DNA of 38,224 nt from positions 1 through 38,224 of the forward strand of contig DAHVAF010000242.1 of the NCBI GenBank assembly GCA_027314765.1. Direction: 5' to 3'. The notes under the pieces were generated by a model. The model was not told the origin of the DNA and made no database searches. It worked only from the letters and a program-made list of their open reading frames with translations. Of the stretch, positions 1 to 7,607 are shown piece after piece (the first letter of the stretch is position 1; each line of letters opens with the position of its first letter). The stretch is from Clostridia bacterium (GTDB lineage Bacteria; Bacillota; Sulfobacillia; RBS10-35; JAJYVM01). A program made the position numbers and the translations under genes.

Positions 1-105
1 TAGCGCGCTGCCGCCGCGACGGGCTGCCCGGCTTGGGGCAGGACTGGCGCCACCGCGGTCGCCAGGCTTCGCCGGGGCCACGGTGCGCAGAGAGGAGGAC
101 CCGAC

Positions 106-165
106 GTGAAGGTCGGCCCTGGACAGCGGTGGCGAGACGTCCACGAGGCCCGCGCGGTCGCGTGA
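106..165 (+). CDS. 19-codon upstream ORF overlapping the esterase start
   Basis: A short open frame starts with GTG seven bases after a strong AGAGGAGG ribosome binding site (91-98). It ends with a TGA at 163-165 that overlaps the GTG start of the esterase at 162 (GTGA). It encodes a basic 19-residue peptide beginning VKVGPGQRWRD, with no recognisable domain. The best ribosome binding site in the region belongs to this frame and not to the esterase, so the most economical reading is a leader peptide that feeds ribosomes into the esterase by translational coupling. An alternative is that it is the original esterase N-terminus, separated by a frameshift. Confidence 0.45.
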   Translation: MKVGPGQRWRDVHEARAVA

Positions 166-929
166 CCGAGCGAGCCGTCCGCGTCGGTGGCCGCGCGCGG
201 CCGTATTGGGTGGCGATCCCGGAGGGGACGCCGGCCGGGGTTGTGTTCTGCCTCCACGGCCGGGGCCTCACGGCACCGTTCCAGGCCAGGCTGAGCCGGA
301 TGGACCGCCTGGCGGCGGAGGCGGGTGTCACGGTCGTGTTCCCCCAAGGCGGGATCGGCTCCGGCCAGGACTTTCACTGGGATCCGCAGGGCGATATCGC
401 CTACCTCGACGCCGTGCGGGCCGACTTCGGCGATGCGGCGCGGCGCGTCTGTGTGGCCGGCCTGTCGGCCGGCGCGCGCATGGCGTGCCGGTACGCCGCC
501 GCCAGGGCGGACGCCGTCGCGGTTCTGGCGGCCGTGGCGGGCCTTTTGCCGCCGGAGGGGAGCCTCGCCATGCCCGTGCCGGTCATCGCCTTTCACGGGC
601 TGCGCGACCGCGTGGCGCCGTTTGCGGGCGGCGTTGTCCGCCGCACCGGCGCCGTGTTCCCGCCCGTGGCGGAGGCCGCCAGGGCATGGGCGGCCGCCAA
701 CGGGGTCGGCCACGCGCCCGTCGAGCGCGCCGTCGGTCGCGCGTCCCACCAGACCGTCTATGGAGAGGGCACAGCGGGCGAGGTGATCCTCTGGACACTG
801 GCGGACGGCGGCCACACGTGGCCCGGCTGCTTCCCACCGCCCCCCTTGCGCCTGCTTCTCGGCCGCACCAACATGGAGGTCGACGCGACGGCGGAGATCT
901 GGCGCTTCCACCTGCGCCACGCGAGTTGA
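162..929 (+). CDS. Alpha/beta hydrolase esterase, LpqC / PHB-depolymerase-like (CE1)
   Basis: A serine hydrolase of 255 residues from the GTG at 162. The nucleophile elbow reads GLSAG (Ser about 102), a likely acid is in HGLRDRVAP (Asp about 149), and the histidine sits in DGGHTWPG (His about 218). That last block is typical of the polyhydroxybutyrate depolymerase / feruloyl esterase / LpqC group. The oxyanion region CLHGRG follows the first strand. Substrates in this family are ester bonds of polyesters, phenolic esters or esterified polysaccharides; the exact substrate cannot be read here. No signal peptide is visible from this start. The frame is open back to an ATG at 33, but those 43 residues are arginine-rich and unlike the family, so the GTG coupled to the upstream ORF is preferred. 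The -35 of the pheST promoter overlaps its stop codon. Confidence 0.8.
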   Translation: MTERAVRVGGRARPYWVAIPEGTPAGVVFCLHGRGLTAPFQARLSRMDRLAAEAGVTVVFPQGGIGSGQDFHWDPQGDIAYLDAVRADFGDAARRVCVAGLSAGARMACRYAAARADAVAVLAAVAGLLPPEGSLAMPVPVIAFHGLRDRVAPFAGGVVRRTGAVFPPVAEAARAWAAANGVGHAPVERAVGRASHQTVYGEGTAGEVILWTLADGGHTWPGCFPPPPLRLLLGRTNMEVDATAEIWRFHLRHAS

Positions 930-955
930 ACCCCGCCCGCGCCAAGTGCTATGCT
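926..955 (+). promoter_or_regulatory. Predicted sigma-A promoter of the pheST T-box transcript
   Basis: TTGAAC (926-931), an 18-base spacer and TATGCT (950-955) form a good housekeeping-type promoter, unusually AT-rich for this DNA. It overlaps the stop codon of the esterase and would start transcription near 962, just before the T-box stem I. Confidence 0.6.
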
Positions 956-961
956 TTCTGC

Positions 962-1285
962 CAACCAAGAGGCGACGACGGAGGAAAGTAGCCGGCGCGG
1001 TTCCGCGCCCGCCAGAGAACGGGGTCACCGGCTGAGAGCCCCGGGGCGGCGGTGGCAGGCGAAGTTCCCTCCAGCAGCCGTCCGGCTGAAGCGTGATGCG
1101 GAGCCAGGGATGGCGGCAGCTCTGCGTGATGCAGTAGGCCGGACCGGACCTCCCCGTTAGCGGAGGGCGGCGTGCCGCTGGCGCGCCGGCTGAGGCCATG
1201 GCGCGCATCGCCATGGCGAATTCGGGTGGTAGCACGGCGCCCGCCGTCCCGGCTGGGGGGATGGCGGGCGCTTCGCGTTTGCGAC
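962..1285 (+). ncRNA. T-box riboswitch, probably tRNA-Phe responsive
   Basis: This is the leader of pheS-pheT. Recognisable T-box parts, in order, are: GACGGAGG base of stem I with AGTA (987-990) on the 5' side of the specifier loop; the conserved AGAGA block near 1014; GCTGAGAG near 1031; the 3' side of the specifier loop with GAA followed by TTC at 1065-1067, a Phe codon that fits the regulated genes; a CCGTTA element near 1153; and the T-box proper GGGTGGTAGCACGG at 1224-1237. The TGGT inside it can pair with an ACCA tRNA 3' end, matching the A discriminator expected for tRNA-Phe. The T-box departs from GGGTGGTACCGCGG at two of 14 positions. Uncharged tRNA-Phe would stabilise the antiterminator and switch on pheST. 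The specifier assignment is inference; membership of the T-box class is strong. Confidence 0.85.
1237..1280 (+). terminator. T-box terminator / expression hairpin before pheS
   Basis: A perfect 9-bp stem pairs GCGCCCGCC (1237-1245) with GGCGGGCGC (1263-1271), and its 5' arm begins in the last base of the T-box motif. This is the expected competing hairpin. The following tract TTCGCGTTT is a weak U-run, so attenuation may be leaky or may partly act by crowding the ribosome binding site GACGGAGG at 1284-1290. Confidence 0.65.
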
Positions 1286-1289
1286 GGAG

Positions 1290-2324
1290 GTGGACGATCT
1301 GGCGATTGACTGGGCCGCCCTGAAGGAGCAGGCGGAGTCCGAGCTGGAGGCGGCGAGCTCGCTGCAGGGGGTCGAGGAGGCGCGGGTGCGCTGGCTCGGC
1401 CGCTCGGGCCGCATCGCCCTGGCCCTGCGGGATGTGGGCAAGCTGCCGGCTGCGGAGCGCCCGGCTGCCGGCGCCCGGGGCAACGAGGTCCGCGCCGAGG
1501 TGGAGGCGCTGGTGTCCGAGCGCCTGTCGCGCCTGGAGGCGGAGGCCCTGCACGCGCGCCTGGCGGCGGAGACGATCGACGTCACCCTGCCCGGGGAGCG
1601 GCCGCAGGTGGGCCACGCCCACCCCCTGCACCAGGTCTGGCGCGACCTCGTCCGCATCTTCGGCGAGCTGGGCTTCGCCGTGGCCGACGGGCCGGAGGTG
1701 GAGACCGACTGGCTCAACTTCGGCGCCCTGAACATCCCCGAGGGGCACCCGACGCGGGACGCGCAGGACTCCTTTTTTGTGTCGGACACCCAGCTGCTGC
1801 GGACGCAGACCTCACCGGTGCAGATCCGCGCCATGCAGGCCCTGGCGCCGGCGCTGCCCGTGCGCGTCGTCGCCCCCGGCCGCGTCTACCGCCGCGATAC
1901 GACCGACGCGACCCACTCGGCCGTCTTCCACCAGATCGAGGGGCTGCTGGTCGACCGCGGCATCGCCATGAGCCACATGAAGGGCGTCATCGCGGAGTTC
2001 GCGCGCCGGCTCTATGGGCCCGAGACCAAGATCCGCGTGCGGCCGTCCTACTTCCCGTTCACCGAGCCCTCCGGCGAGGTGGACGTGACGTGCGTCTTCT
2101 GCCACGGGGCGGGCTGCCGCATCTGCAAGGGCACCGGCTGGATCGAGATCATGGGCTGCGGCATGGTTCACCCCGTCGTGCTGAAGAACGGCGGCTACGA
2201 CCCCGAGGAGGTCTCGGGCTTCGCCTGGGGCATGGGCATCGACCGCGTGGCGCAGCTGCGCTACGGCATCGACGACCTGCGCCACTTCCTGCAGAACGAC
2301 CTTCGCTTTCTGGAGCAGTTCTAA
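1290..2324 (+). CDS. pheS: Phenylalanine--tRNA ligase alpha subunit
   Basis: Catalytic alpha subunit of the (alpha-beta)2 enzyme that charges tRNA-Phe, 344 residues. An N-terminal coiled-coil region that contacts the tRNA (about residues 1-85, ending in RWLGRSG) is followed by the class II synthetase core: motif 2 around RVYRRD...FHQIEGLLVD and motif 3 GMGIDRVAQLRYGI near the C-terminus. A Cys4 knuckle CVFCHGAGCRIC (C-x2-C-x4-C-x2-C) sits before GTGWIEI, as in zinc-knuckle PheS variants. The frame opens with GTG at 1290, but its GGAGG overlaps that codon, so true initiation could be a few codons downstream (CTG 1299 has better spacing). The gene is controlled by the T-box and is followed after 20 bases by pheT. 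Confidence 0.96.
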   Translation: MDDLAIDWAALKEQAESELEAASSLQGVEEARVRWLGRSGRIALALRDVGKLPAAERPAAGARGNEVRAEVEALVSERLSRLEAEALHARLAAETIDVTLPGERPQVGHAHPLHQVWRDLVRIFGELGFAVADGPEVETDWLNFGALNIPEGHPTRDAQDSFFVSDTQLLRTQTSPVQIRAMQALAPALPVRVVAPGRVYRRDTTDATHSAVFHQIEGLLVDRGIAMSHMKGVIAEFARRLYGPETKIRVRPSYFPFTEPSGEVDVTCVFCHGAGCRICKGTGWIEIMGCGMVHPVVLKNGGYDPEEVSGFAWGMGIDRVAQLRYGIDDLRHFLQNDLRFLEQF

Positions 2325-2344
2325 AACCCGGGGGGATCACCGCC

Positions 2345-4744
2345 ATGCGCGTGCCGCTTGCCTGGCTCCTGGAGATGGTGGACTGGCCGGGGGACGTCGG
2401 CAGCCTCGCTGAGGCCCTGACCGGTCGCGGCGTGGCCGTGGAGGCCGTGGAGCGGCCGGCGGCCGGAACGGCCGGCATCGTCGCGGCCCAAATTGTGGAC
2501 GTGGCGCCCCACCCGTTCGGCGGGCACCTCAAGCTCTGCCGTTTGGAGGCGGGTCGGGCTGGCCGGGGCCTGGTCGTATCCGGTGCGCCCAACGTCGTCA
2601 GTGGGCTTCTGGTTCCGTGGGCGCCGCCCGGTGCGAGGTTGCCAGGGGGACGGGAGATGGCCAAACGGGACATTCAAGGTGTCCCGTCCGAGGGCATGGC
2701 CTGCAGCGCGGACGAGATCGGCCTGCCGGGCGACCACGCCGACGGGCTGCTGGCCCTGCCGGCCGACCTCGGCCCCGGTGACGATCTGGTGGCCGCCCTG
2801 GAGCTGGACGACCCGGTGCTGGTGCTGGAGCTGACGCCCAACTACGCGGCGCACTGCCAGTCGATCCTGGGCGTGGCCCGCGAGGTGGCGGCCCTGACGG
2901 GTGGTGCCCTGCGGCTTCCACCCGAGCCGTCGCCTCCGAATGCCGATTTGGACGCGACGTACGTCGCGTCCGTAAGAATATCGGCGCCGGACCTGTGTGG
3001 GCGGTTCATCGCCCTGCAGCTTGCCGGCGTCGGCACCGGGCCGGCGCCCATCCGCGTGCAGCGGCGGCTGGCGGCGGCCGGGGTGCGGCCGCGGGGCGCC
3101 ACCGTCGACGCCACCAACTACGTGATGCTCGAGGTGGGCCAGCCGCTGCACGCCTACGACCTGCGCGACCTGCGCGGGGGTGTGATCGGGGCGCGGCGGG
3201 CTGAAGAAGGCGAGGTTATCGTCACCCTGGACGGGCAGCGGCGGACGCTGCGCGGGGACGACCTCGTCATCGCCGACGGCGAGCGGGCGGTCGGAGTCGC
3301 GGGCGTCATGGGCGGCGAGAACACCGAGGTGCACGACGACACGCGCGAGGTGCTGCTGGAGGCGGCCTACTTCGCGCCGATGGGCATCGCCCGGACTGCG
3401 CGGCGGCTGGGGCTCGCGACGGCGGCCTCGACGCGGTTCGCGCGCGGGGTGGATCCGGCCCGGGTGCGCTGGGCGGCCGAGCGCTGCGCGGAGCTGATCG
3501 CGCGCTGGAGTGGGGGCGGGGTGAGCGCGGAGGCTGGCGACGCCGTGACCGAGTCGTTCCCGGCGACGCCGCCGGTGGTGCGGCTGCGGGGGGCCCACGC
3601 CCGCGGGCTGATCGGCGTCAAGCTGACGGCGGCCGAGTGCGGCGCGTATCTGACGGGGCTGGGCTTCAACGTCTCGGCGGACGGCGCGGACCGGCTGCGC
3701 GTGGTCGTGCCGAGCTGGCGGGGCGATGTGGCCGAGGAGATCGACCTCGTGGAGGAGGTCGCGCGGGCCTACGGCTACGACCGCATCCCGGAGGCGCTGC
3801 CGGGCGGGGCGCCGGGCGCGCCCTACCGCGACCCGGTGGCCGACGCGGGGGAGGCGGCGGGGGCCATCGCGCGCGCGGCCGGGTATAGCGAGGCTGTCAC
3901 CTCGCCCCTGCATGCGGTGGAGGAGTGGCGGCGGCTGCGGCTGCCGGCGGGGCATGATCTGCGGCGGGCCGTGCAGATCCAGAACCCCATGACCGAGGAC
4001 CAGCGCGTGCTGCGGCGGATGCTCGTACCGGGGCTGCTGGACGCCCTGGGATACAACGCCCGCCACCGGCGGGTGGATGCGGCGCTCTACGAGGTGGGGC
4101 GGGTGTTTCAGCCGACGGCGGGGGGGGCGCTGCCCGACGAGCCGCGTCACTTCGCGCTGGCGGTGGCGGGCACCGGGGCCGCCTACCTGGCGGCCAAGGG
4201 CGTGGTTGAGGAGGTCCGGGAGCGGCTCGGTGCCGGCGAGGCGCGCTATGAGCGGCCTGCCGCGGGCGAACTGCCGTTCCTTCACCCGGGGCGGTCGGCG
4301 TGGGTCGTGGGGGCGGGCGGGGAGCGGCTCGGCTGGGTCGGCGAGGTCCATCCCGAAACGGCGGCGGCCTACGGCGTCGTTGGCGCCGCGGCGGCCGCCG
4401 AGGTGGATCTGGGGCAAGTGGCCGCGGGGCGGCCAGAGGGCGCGCGGTTCGCCCCGTGGCTGCGCTCGCCGGCCGTGCGGCGCGACCTGGCCATGGCGCT
4501 CCCGGAGGCTGTGCCGGCGGGGGCGGTCGCGGAGGTGATGCGGGCGGCCGGCGGCGAGCTGCTGCGCGATGTGCGGCGCTTCGACGTGTACACGGGCGAG
4601 GGCATCGGGCCGGGGCGGCGGTCCCTGGCGTACACCCTCGTGTACCAGGCGGACCGGACGCTGACGGATTCCGAGGTGGACGTGGCCCACGACGGGGTGC
4701 GGCGGGCGCTGGTCGAGCGCCTGGGGGCGCAGCTGCGGTCGTAG
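2345..4744 (+). CDS. pheT: Phenylalanine--tRNA ligase beta subunit
   Basis: Beta subunit of phenylalanyl-tRNA synthetase, 799 residues, the usual bacterial length. Visible domains are the N-terminal region MRVPLAWLLEMV; an EMAP-II-like tRNA-binding domain (about 40-150, with VVSGAPNV and EGMACSADEIGL); the B3/4 editing domain (about 210-370, with VDATNYVMLEVGQPLHAYD); the B5 domain (about 410-480, with EIDLVEEVARAYGYDRIPE); a catalytic-like core; and a C-terminal ferredoxin-fold anticodon-binding domain (about 705-799) that ends naturally after RALVERLGAQLRS. The ATG at 2345 lies behind a GGGGGGA ribosome binding site and 20 bases after pheS. The same frame is open further upstream inside pheS, but only the 2345 start gives the family N-terminus. 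Cotranscribed with pheS. Confidence 0.96.
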   Translation: MRVPLAWLLEMVDWPGDVGSLAEALTGRGVAVEAVERPAAGTAGIVAAQIVDVAPHPFGGHLKLCRLEAGRAGRGLVVSGAPNVVSGLLVPWAPPGARLPGGREMAKRDIQGVPSEGMACSADEIGLPGDHADGLLALPADLGPGDDLVAALELDDPVLVLELTPNYAAHCQSILGVAREVAALTGGALRLPPEPSPPNADLDATYVASVRISAPDLCGRFIALQLAGVGTGPAPIRVQRRLAAAGVRPRGATVDATNYVMLEVGQPLHAYDLRDLRGGVIGARRAEEGEVIVTLDGQRRTLRGDDLVIADGERAVGVAGVMGGENTEVHDDTREVLLEAAYFAPMGIARTARRLGLATAASTRFARGVDPARVRWAAERCAELIARWSGGGVSAEAGDAVTESFPATPPVVRLRGAHARGLIGVKLTAAECGAYLTGLGFNVSADGADRLRVVVPSWRGDVAEEIDLVEEVARAYGYDRIPEALPGGAPGAPYRDPVADAGEAAGAIARAAGYSEAVTSPLHAVEEWRRLRLPAGHDLRRAVQIQNPMTEDQRVLRRMLVPGLLDALGYNARHRRVDAALYEVGRVFQPTAGGALPDEPRHFALAVAGTGAAYLAAKGVVEEVRERLGAGEARYERPAAGELPFLHPGRSAWVVGAGGERLGWVGEVHPETAAAYGVVGAAAAAEVDLGQVAAGRPEGARFAPWLRSPAVRRDLAMALPEAVPAGAVAEVMRAAGGELLRDVRRFDVYTGEGIGPGRRSLAYTLVYQADRTLTDSEVDVAHDGVRRALVERLGAQLRS

Positions 4745-4940
4745 CAGGTAGCCCAGCGGGGAAAGCGCCGCCTGGGCGCGGGCGCAGTCGGGCGCCGCGA
4801 CCGCGAGGTCAAAGTCCGCGTGCGGGCGGGTCTGATGGCCCACGAGCGCGTCCACGCCCCAGCCGCCGTCGACCCCCAGACCGCGACGCCTGCGAGGGCA
4901 TCCGGCACGGCAGCGACATCGTCAGGGCCCATGCCCCCAT
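4745..4940 (-). pseudogene. Truncated, frameshifted nucleotidyltransferase remnant
   Basis: Read on the minus strand, this gap encodes the start of a LinB/Lnu-type nucleotidyltransferase: a start near 4932 or 4940, then VPDALAGVAVW in one frame, and in the next frame VDGGWGVDALVG followed by QTRPHADFDLAVAA, with the family's GGW and D-x-D catalytic residues. The two halves are joined through a run of five G (4873-4877), where one base too few or two too many breaks the frame. Homology then stops at LSPLGYLLRP, right at the 3' end of pheT, so the rest of the gene is missing. The frameshift alone could be an error, but the truncation could not. It is a decayed fragment between pheT and the pyrE-like gene. 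Confidence 0.65.
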
Positions 4941-5008
4941 GGTACAAGGGTCGAGGGTAAGCGCGGGTCGTCCCGCGCGCACGCGGCTTCAACGGAGGCG
5001 ATGGCAGG

Positions 5009-5533
5009 GTGGAGCGCGCGGGTCTCGGCAGGGCCCTGGTGGCGGCGGCGTATCTGGAAGGCGACTTCGTGCTCTCGTCCGGGCAGCACAGCCGCTACTA
5101 CCTCGATAAGTACCTCTTCAGCACAGAGCCGAAGCTCCTGGCGGCGATCGCCGAGCACCTGGCGCCGCTGGTGCCGGCGGACACGCATCGCCTGGCCGGG
5201 GTCGAGCTGGGCGGGGTTCCCCTGGTCACAGGCCTATCGCTGCACACGGGCCTGCCGTTCGTGATCGTCCGCAAGGGCGCCAAGGACTACGGCACGGCGC
5301 GGCGGATCGAGGGCGTGCTGAAGCCGGGCGAGCGGGTGGCCCTGGTGGAGGACATCTGGACGACGGCCGGCCAGGCGGTCGCCGCCGCGAACGTCCTGCG
5401 CGAGGCCGGCGCCGAGGTGGCCGCCATCCTGGCCGTCGTCGACCGGGAGCAGGGCGGGCCCGAGGCGATCCGCCAGGCTGGCTTTCTGCCCCGGGCCCTG
5501 TTCACCCGCAGCGAGCTGGGGATCGGGGCGTAG
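5009..5533 (+). CDS. pyrE: Orotate phosphoribosyltransferase-like protein
   Basis: A type I phosphoribosyltransferase of 174 residues that resembles PyrE, which joins orotate to PRPP to give orotidine 5'-phosphate in pyrimidine synthesis. Supporting blocks are the N-terminal GDFVLSSGQHSRYYLDKY (the orotate-binding SSGxxSxYY/K pattern), the flexible loop RKGAKDYGTARRIEG, and the PRPP-binding stretch VALVEDIWTTAGQA. The PRPP motif departs from the common VEDVVTTGGS by an inserted aromatic residue and an Ala, so a related PRTase specificity is possible. The GTG at 5009 is used because GGAGG at 4994-4998 fits it; an ATG at 5001 is in another frame. The gene stands apart from other pyr genes and is followed after 7 bases by a DUF2332 gene. 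Confidence 0.82.
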   Translation: MERAGLGRALVAAAYLEGDFVLSSGQHSRYYLDKYLFSTEPKLLAAIAEHLAPLVPADTHRLAGVELGGVPLVTGLSLHTGLPFVIVRKGAKDYGTARRIEGVLKPGERVALVEDIWTTAGQAVAAANVLREAGAEVAAILAVVDREQGGPEAIRQAGFLPRALFTRSELGIGA

Positions 5534-5540
5534 CGGCTCC

Positions 5541-6563
5541 GTGACGCCGAGCGAGGTCGCAGAGCGCTTCCGGCGCTTTGCCGCCATCGAGTGCGACCGC
5601 TCGCCGCTCTATCGCCGGCTGGCGGAGGGCATCGCCGAGGATGCGGACCTGGTGGCGCTGGCCGGCCGCACGGCGCCCGGCCAGCCGGTTCCCAACATGC
5701 TGCTGGCCGCTGCCCACGACCTCCTGTTGGGCGGTCTGGCGCATCCGCTGGCAAGCTTCTACCCCTCGCTTACGCCTGAGCCGGTGGCCGCCGATCCGCT
5801 GCCCGCCTTCCGCGACCTGTGCCTCAGCCAGCAGGACGCCATTGAGGAGCGCCTGGTCACGCGCCGCGTGCAGACGAACGAGGTCGCGCGGTGCGCCTGC
5901 TTCGCCCCGGCCCTGGCCCTCGCCGGCAGGGACCGCCCCCTGGCCCTGATCGACGTGGGGGCCAGCGCCGGCCTGCACCTGCTCTGGGACCGCTATGGCT
6001 ACGAATACAGCGACGGGCGGCGGTTCGGGCCGGCGGCGAGCGGCGTGGGGCTGCGGTGCGAACTGCGGGGGGCGGAGCGACCGGCCCTGCCAGATCGCGT
6101 CACCGTGGCCGCTCGCGTCGGCGTCGACATCCACCCGGTCGACGTGCGTGACCCGCAGGCGGCGCGGTGGCTGCTGGCGCTGGTCTGGCCGGACCAGCCG
6201 GAGCGTGCGGAGCGCGTGCGGGCCGCCATGGCCGTGGCGGTGTCGGACCCGCCCAAACTGGAGGCCGGGAACGCCCTGGACGTGCTGCCTGCTGTCATGG
6301 CGGAGGCGCCGTCCGAGGCCGAGGTCTGTGTGCTCCACTGCCACACGCTGAACCAGTTCAGCCCGCCGGATCGGCAGCGGTTTGCGGCGGTGCTGGCCGG
6401 GGGCGGCCGGCCCGTCACCGAGGTCGCCATCGAGTGGTCGGCCGGCGAGCCCGCGCCGCGGCTGAGCCTCACCCGGTATCGCGGCGGGCGCGTGCGGGAG
6501 GCGATCCTCGGCACCTGCGATGCGCACGGCGAGTGGCTGGCGTGGGGCCTCGCCCCCCAGTAG
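5541..6563 (+). CDS. DUF2332 family protein
   Basis: A soluble protein of 340 residues matching the DUF2332 family along its length: an N-terminal FRRFAAIECDRSPLYRRLAEGIA block, the central LALIDVGASAGLHLLWDRYGY block, and a late VLHCHTLNQFSP segment. The DVGASAGLHL stretch resembles the nucleotide-binding motif I of Rossmann-type methyltransferases, which is suggestive only, since the family's function is not known to me. It starts with GTG at 5541, 7 bases after the pyrE-like stop, so the two are probably cotranscribed. Its stop codon at 6561-6563 overlaps the last recognisable codons of the convergent S66 peptidase pseudogene. Confidence 0.8.
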   Translation: MTPSEVAERFRRFAAIECDRSPLYRRLAEGIAEDADLVALAGRTAPGQPVPNMLLAAAHDLLLGGLAHPLASFYPSLTPEPVAADPLPAFRDLCLSQQDAIEERLVTRRVQTNEVARCACFAPALALAGRDRPLALIDVGASAGLHLLWDRYGYEYSDGRRFGPAASGVGLRCELRGAERPALPDRVTVAARVGVDIHPVDVRDPQAARWLLALVWPDQPERAERVRAAMAVAVSDPPKLEAGNALDVLPAVMAEAPSEAEVCVLHCHTLNQFSPPDRQRFAAVLAGGGRPVTEVAIEWSAGEPAPRLSLTRYRGGRVREAILGTCDAHGEWLAWGLAPQ

Positions 6564-7595
6564 GTGACCGAGATCGTCCGGCGCACCCCGTCGACCGTCA
6601 CGTCGCCGCCGCTCGGAATGATGGGCTGCGGGTCCGTGTGGCCGAAGTCGACGCCGAAGACGAGCGATCCATGCGGGTTGAACTCCGCCAGTGCCCGCAT
6701 GACCGCGCCGCGCTGCCGCTCGATGCAGGTGGCCCGCTCCTCGGATGTGGTCTGCCGCTGCAGCGACCACGTCTTGGGGCGCGCCCACAGCGCAGCGCGG
6801 AAGCTGGCAAGCAGCCCCCGCTTGCGCATGCCCATCCGCACCCGATACACGTGCGCGGCCTCCGCATCTCCTCCGACGTCTCCAGGAACAGCACGCATCC
6901 GGCGTACGCGCTCGTATCCTTCAGGTAGCGGGTCGCGCGCAGGTGGACGTCGACGATACCGAGGCTCCCGCCCCGGACGGGGCCTGTGAGCGCCGCCCGC
7001 GGCCCGTGCCATGTCCACGGCTCGGCCGGGCGCATCGGCGGGAGCCGGTCCGCCGAGGCCACCTCGGTCCAGCTCCGCTCCGCGTTCGTGCACTCGCCGG
7101 GCTCGGTGCGCGGATGCGTGCCATGGGTGAACAGCGCCCGCTGCAGTGCGTCGCGTGTATAGGGGTGAATGCCACCGGCACGGGCCAGCCGCGCCATCAC
7201 CGAACCCCCGTGGTACGAGACAAGGCCGCGATTCCACAGCAGCAGGCGCAGGTGGGTGGGGTCGCCGTACCCGAAGAAAGGCTTGGGGTTGCCACGCAGC
7301 AGGTCCGCCTCGAGGCGCCTCAGCACCCGGATCTCGTCGTCCCCGCCGATGGTGGCGATGACCGCCCTGAGCGTCGGGTCGGCGAATGCCGCGTGGAGAT
7401 CCCGCGCACGGTCCTCGGGCGATGCCGCCGCCGCGCGCCTCGTGGGTACGCGACCGGCTCGAGCTGCAGGACCTCGCGCAGCCGCCGCAGGCCAAGGTCC
7501 AGGACCTGGGGGGGATGAGCCGCCGCCCGGCCCGAGGGTGAGAGGACCGCGATCCGGTCCCCCCGCTGCGGTTTGGGCGGATATGCCAACGCCAT
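6560..7595 (-). pseudogene. S66 LD-carboxypeptidase / MccF-like pseudogene, two frameshifts
   Basis: The family's full order can be followed through three reading frames. The first runs from ATG 7595 (MALAYPPKPQRGDRIAVLSPSG) to VAYP; the second gives SPEDRARDLHAAFADP, IGGDDEIRVLRRL, NPKPFFGYGDPTHLR and SYHGGSVMARLA; the third gives AAHVYRV, GLLASFRAALWARPKTW, NPHGSLVFGVDFGHTDPQ and GGDVTVDGVRRTISVTY. One base appears to be missing near 7444-7447 and one near 6862-6865. No stop follows the natural C-terminus: the frame runs on into DUF2332 antisense. Intact relatives are cytoplasmic serine peptidases that trim LD-linked muropeptides or inactivate peptide antibiotics. The gene lies 12 bases behind tetR and was probably cotranscribed with it. 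Two separate lesions and a lost stop favour real decay over sequencing error. Confidence 0.75.
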
Positions 7596-7607
7596 GAGGC
7601 CAGGGTA

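Noticed and set aside
2321-4855. An 844-codon open frame antisense to pheT
   Set aside because: It mirrors pheT in very GC-rich DNA where stops are rare, and its translation is rich in Arg, Pro and His without any domain. Only its extreme N-terminal part (4745-4855) has real homology, to the nucleotidyltransferase remnant.
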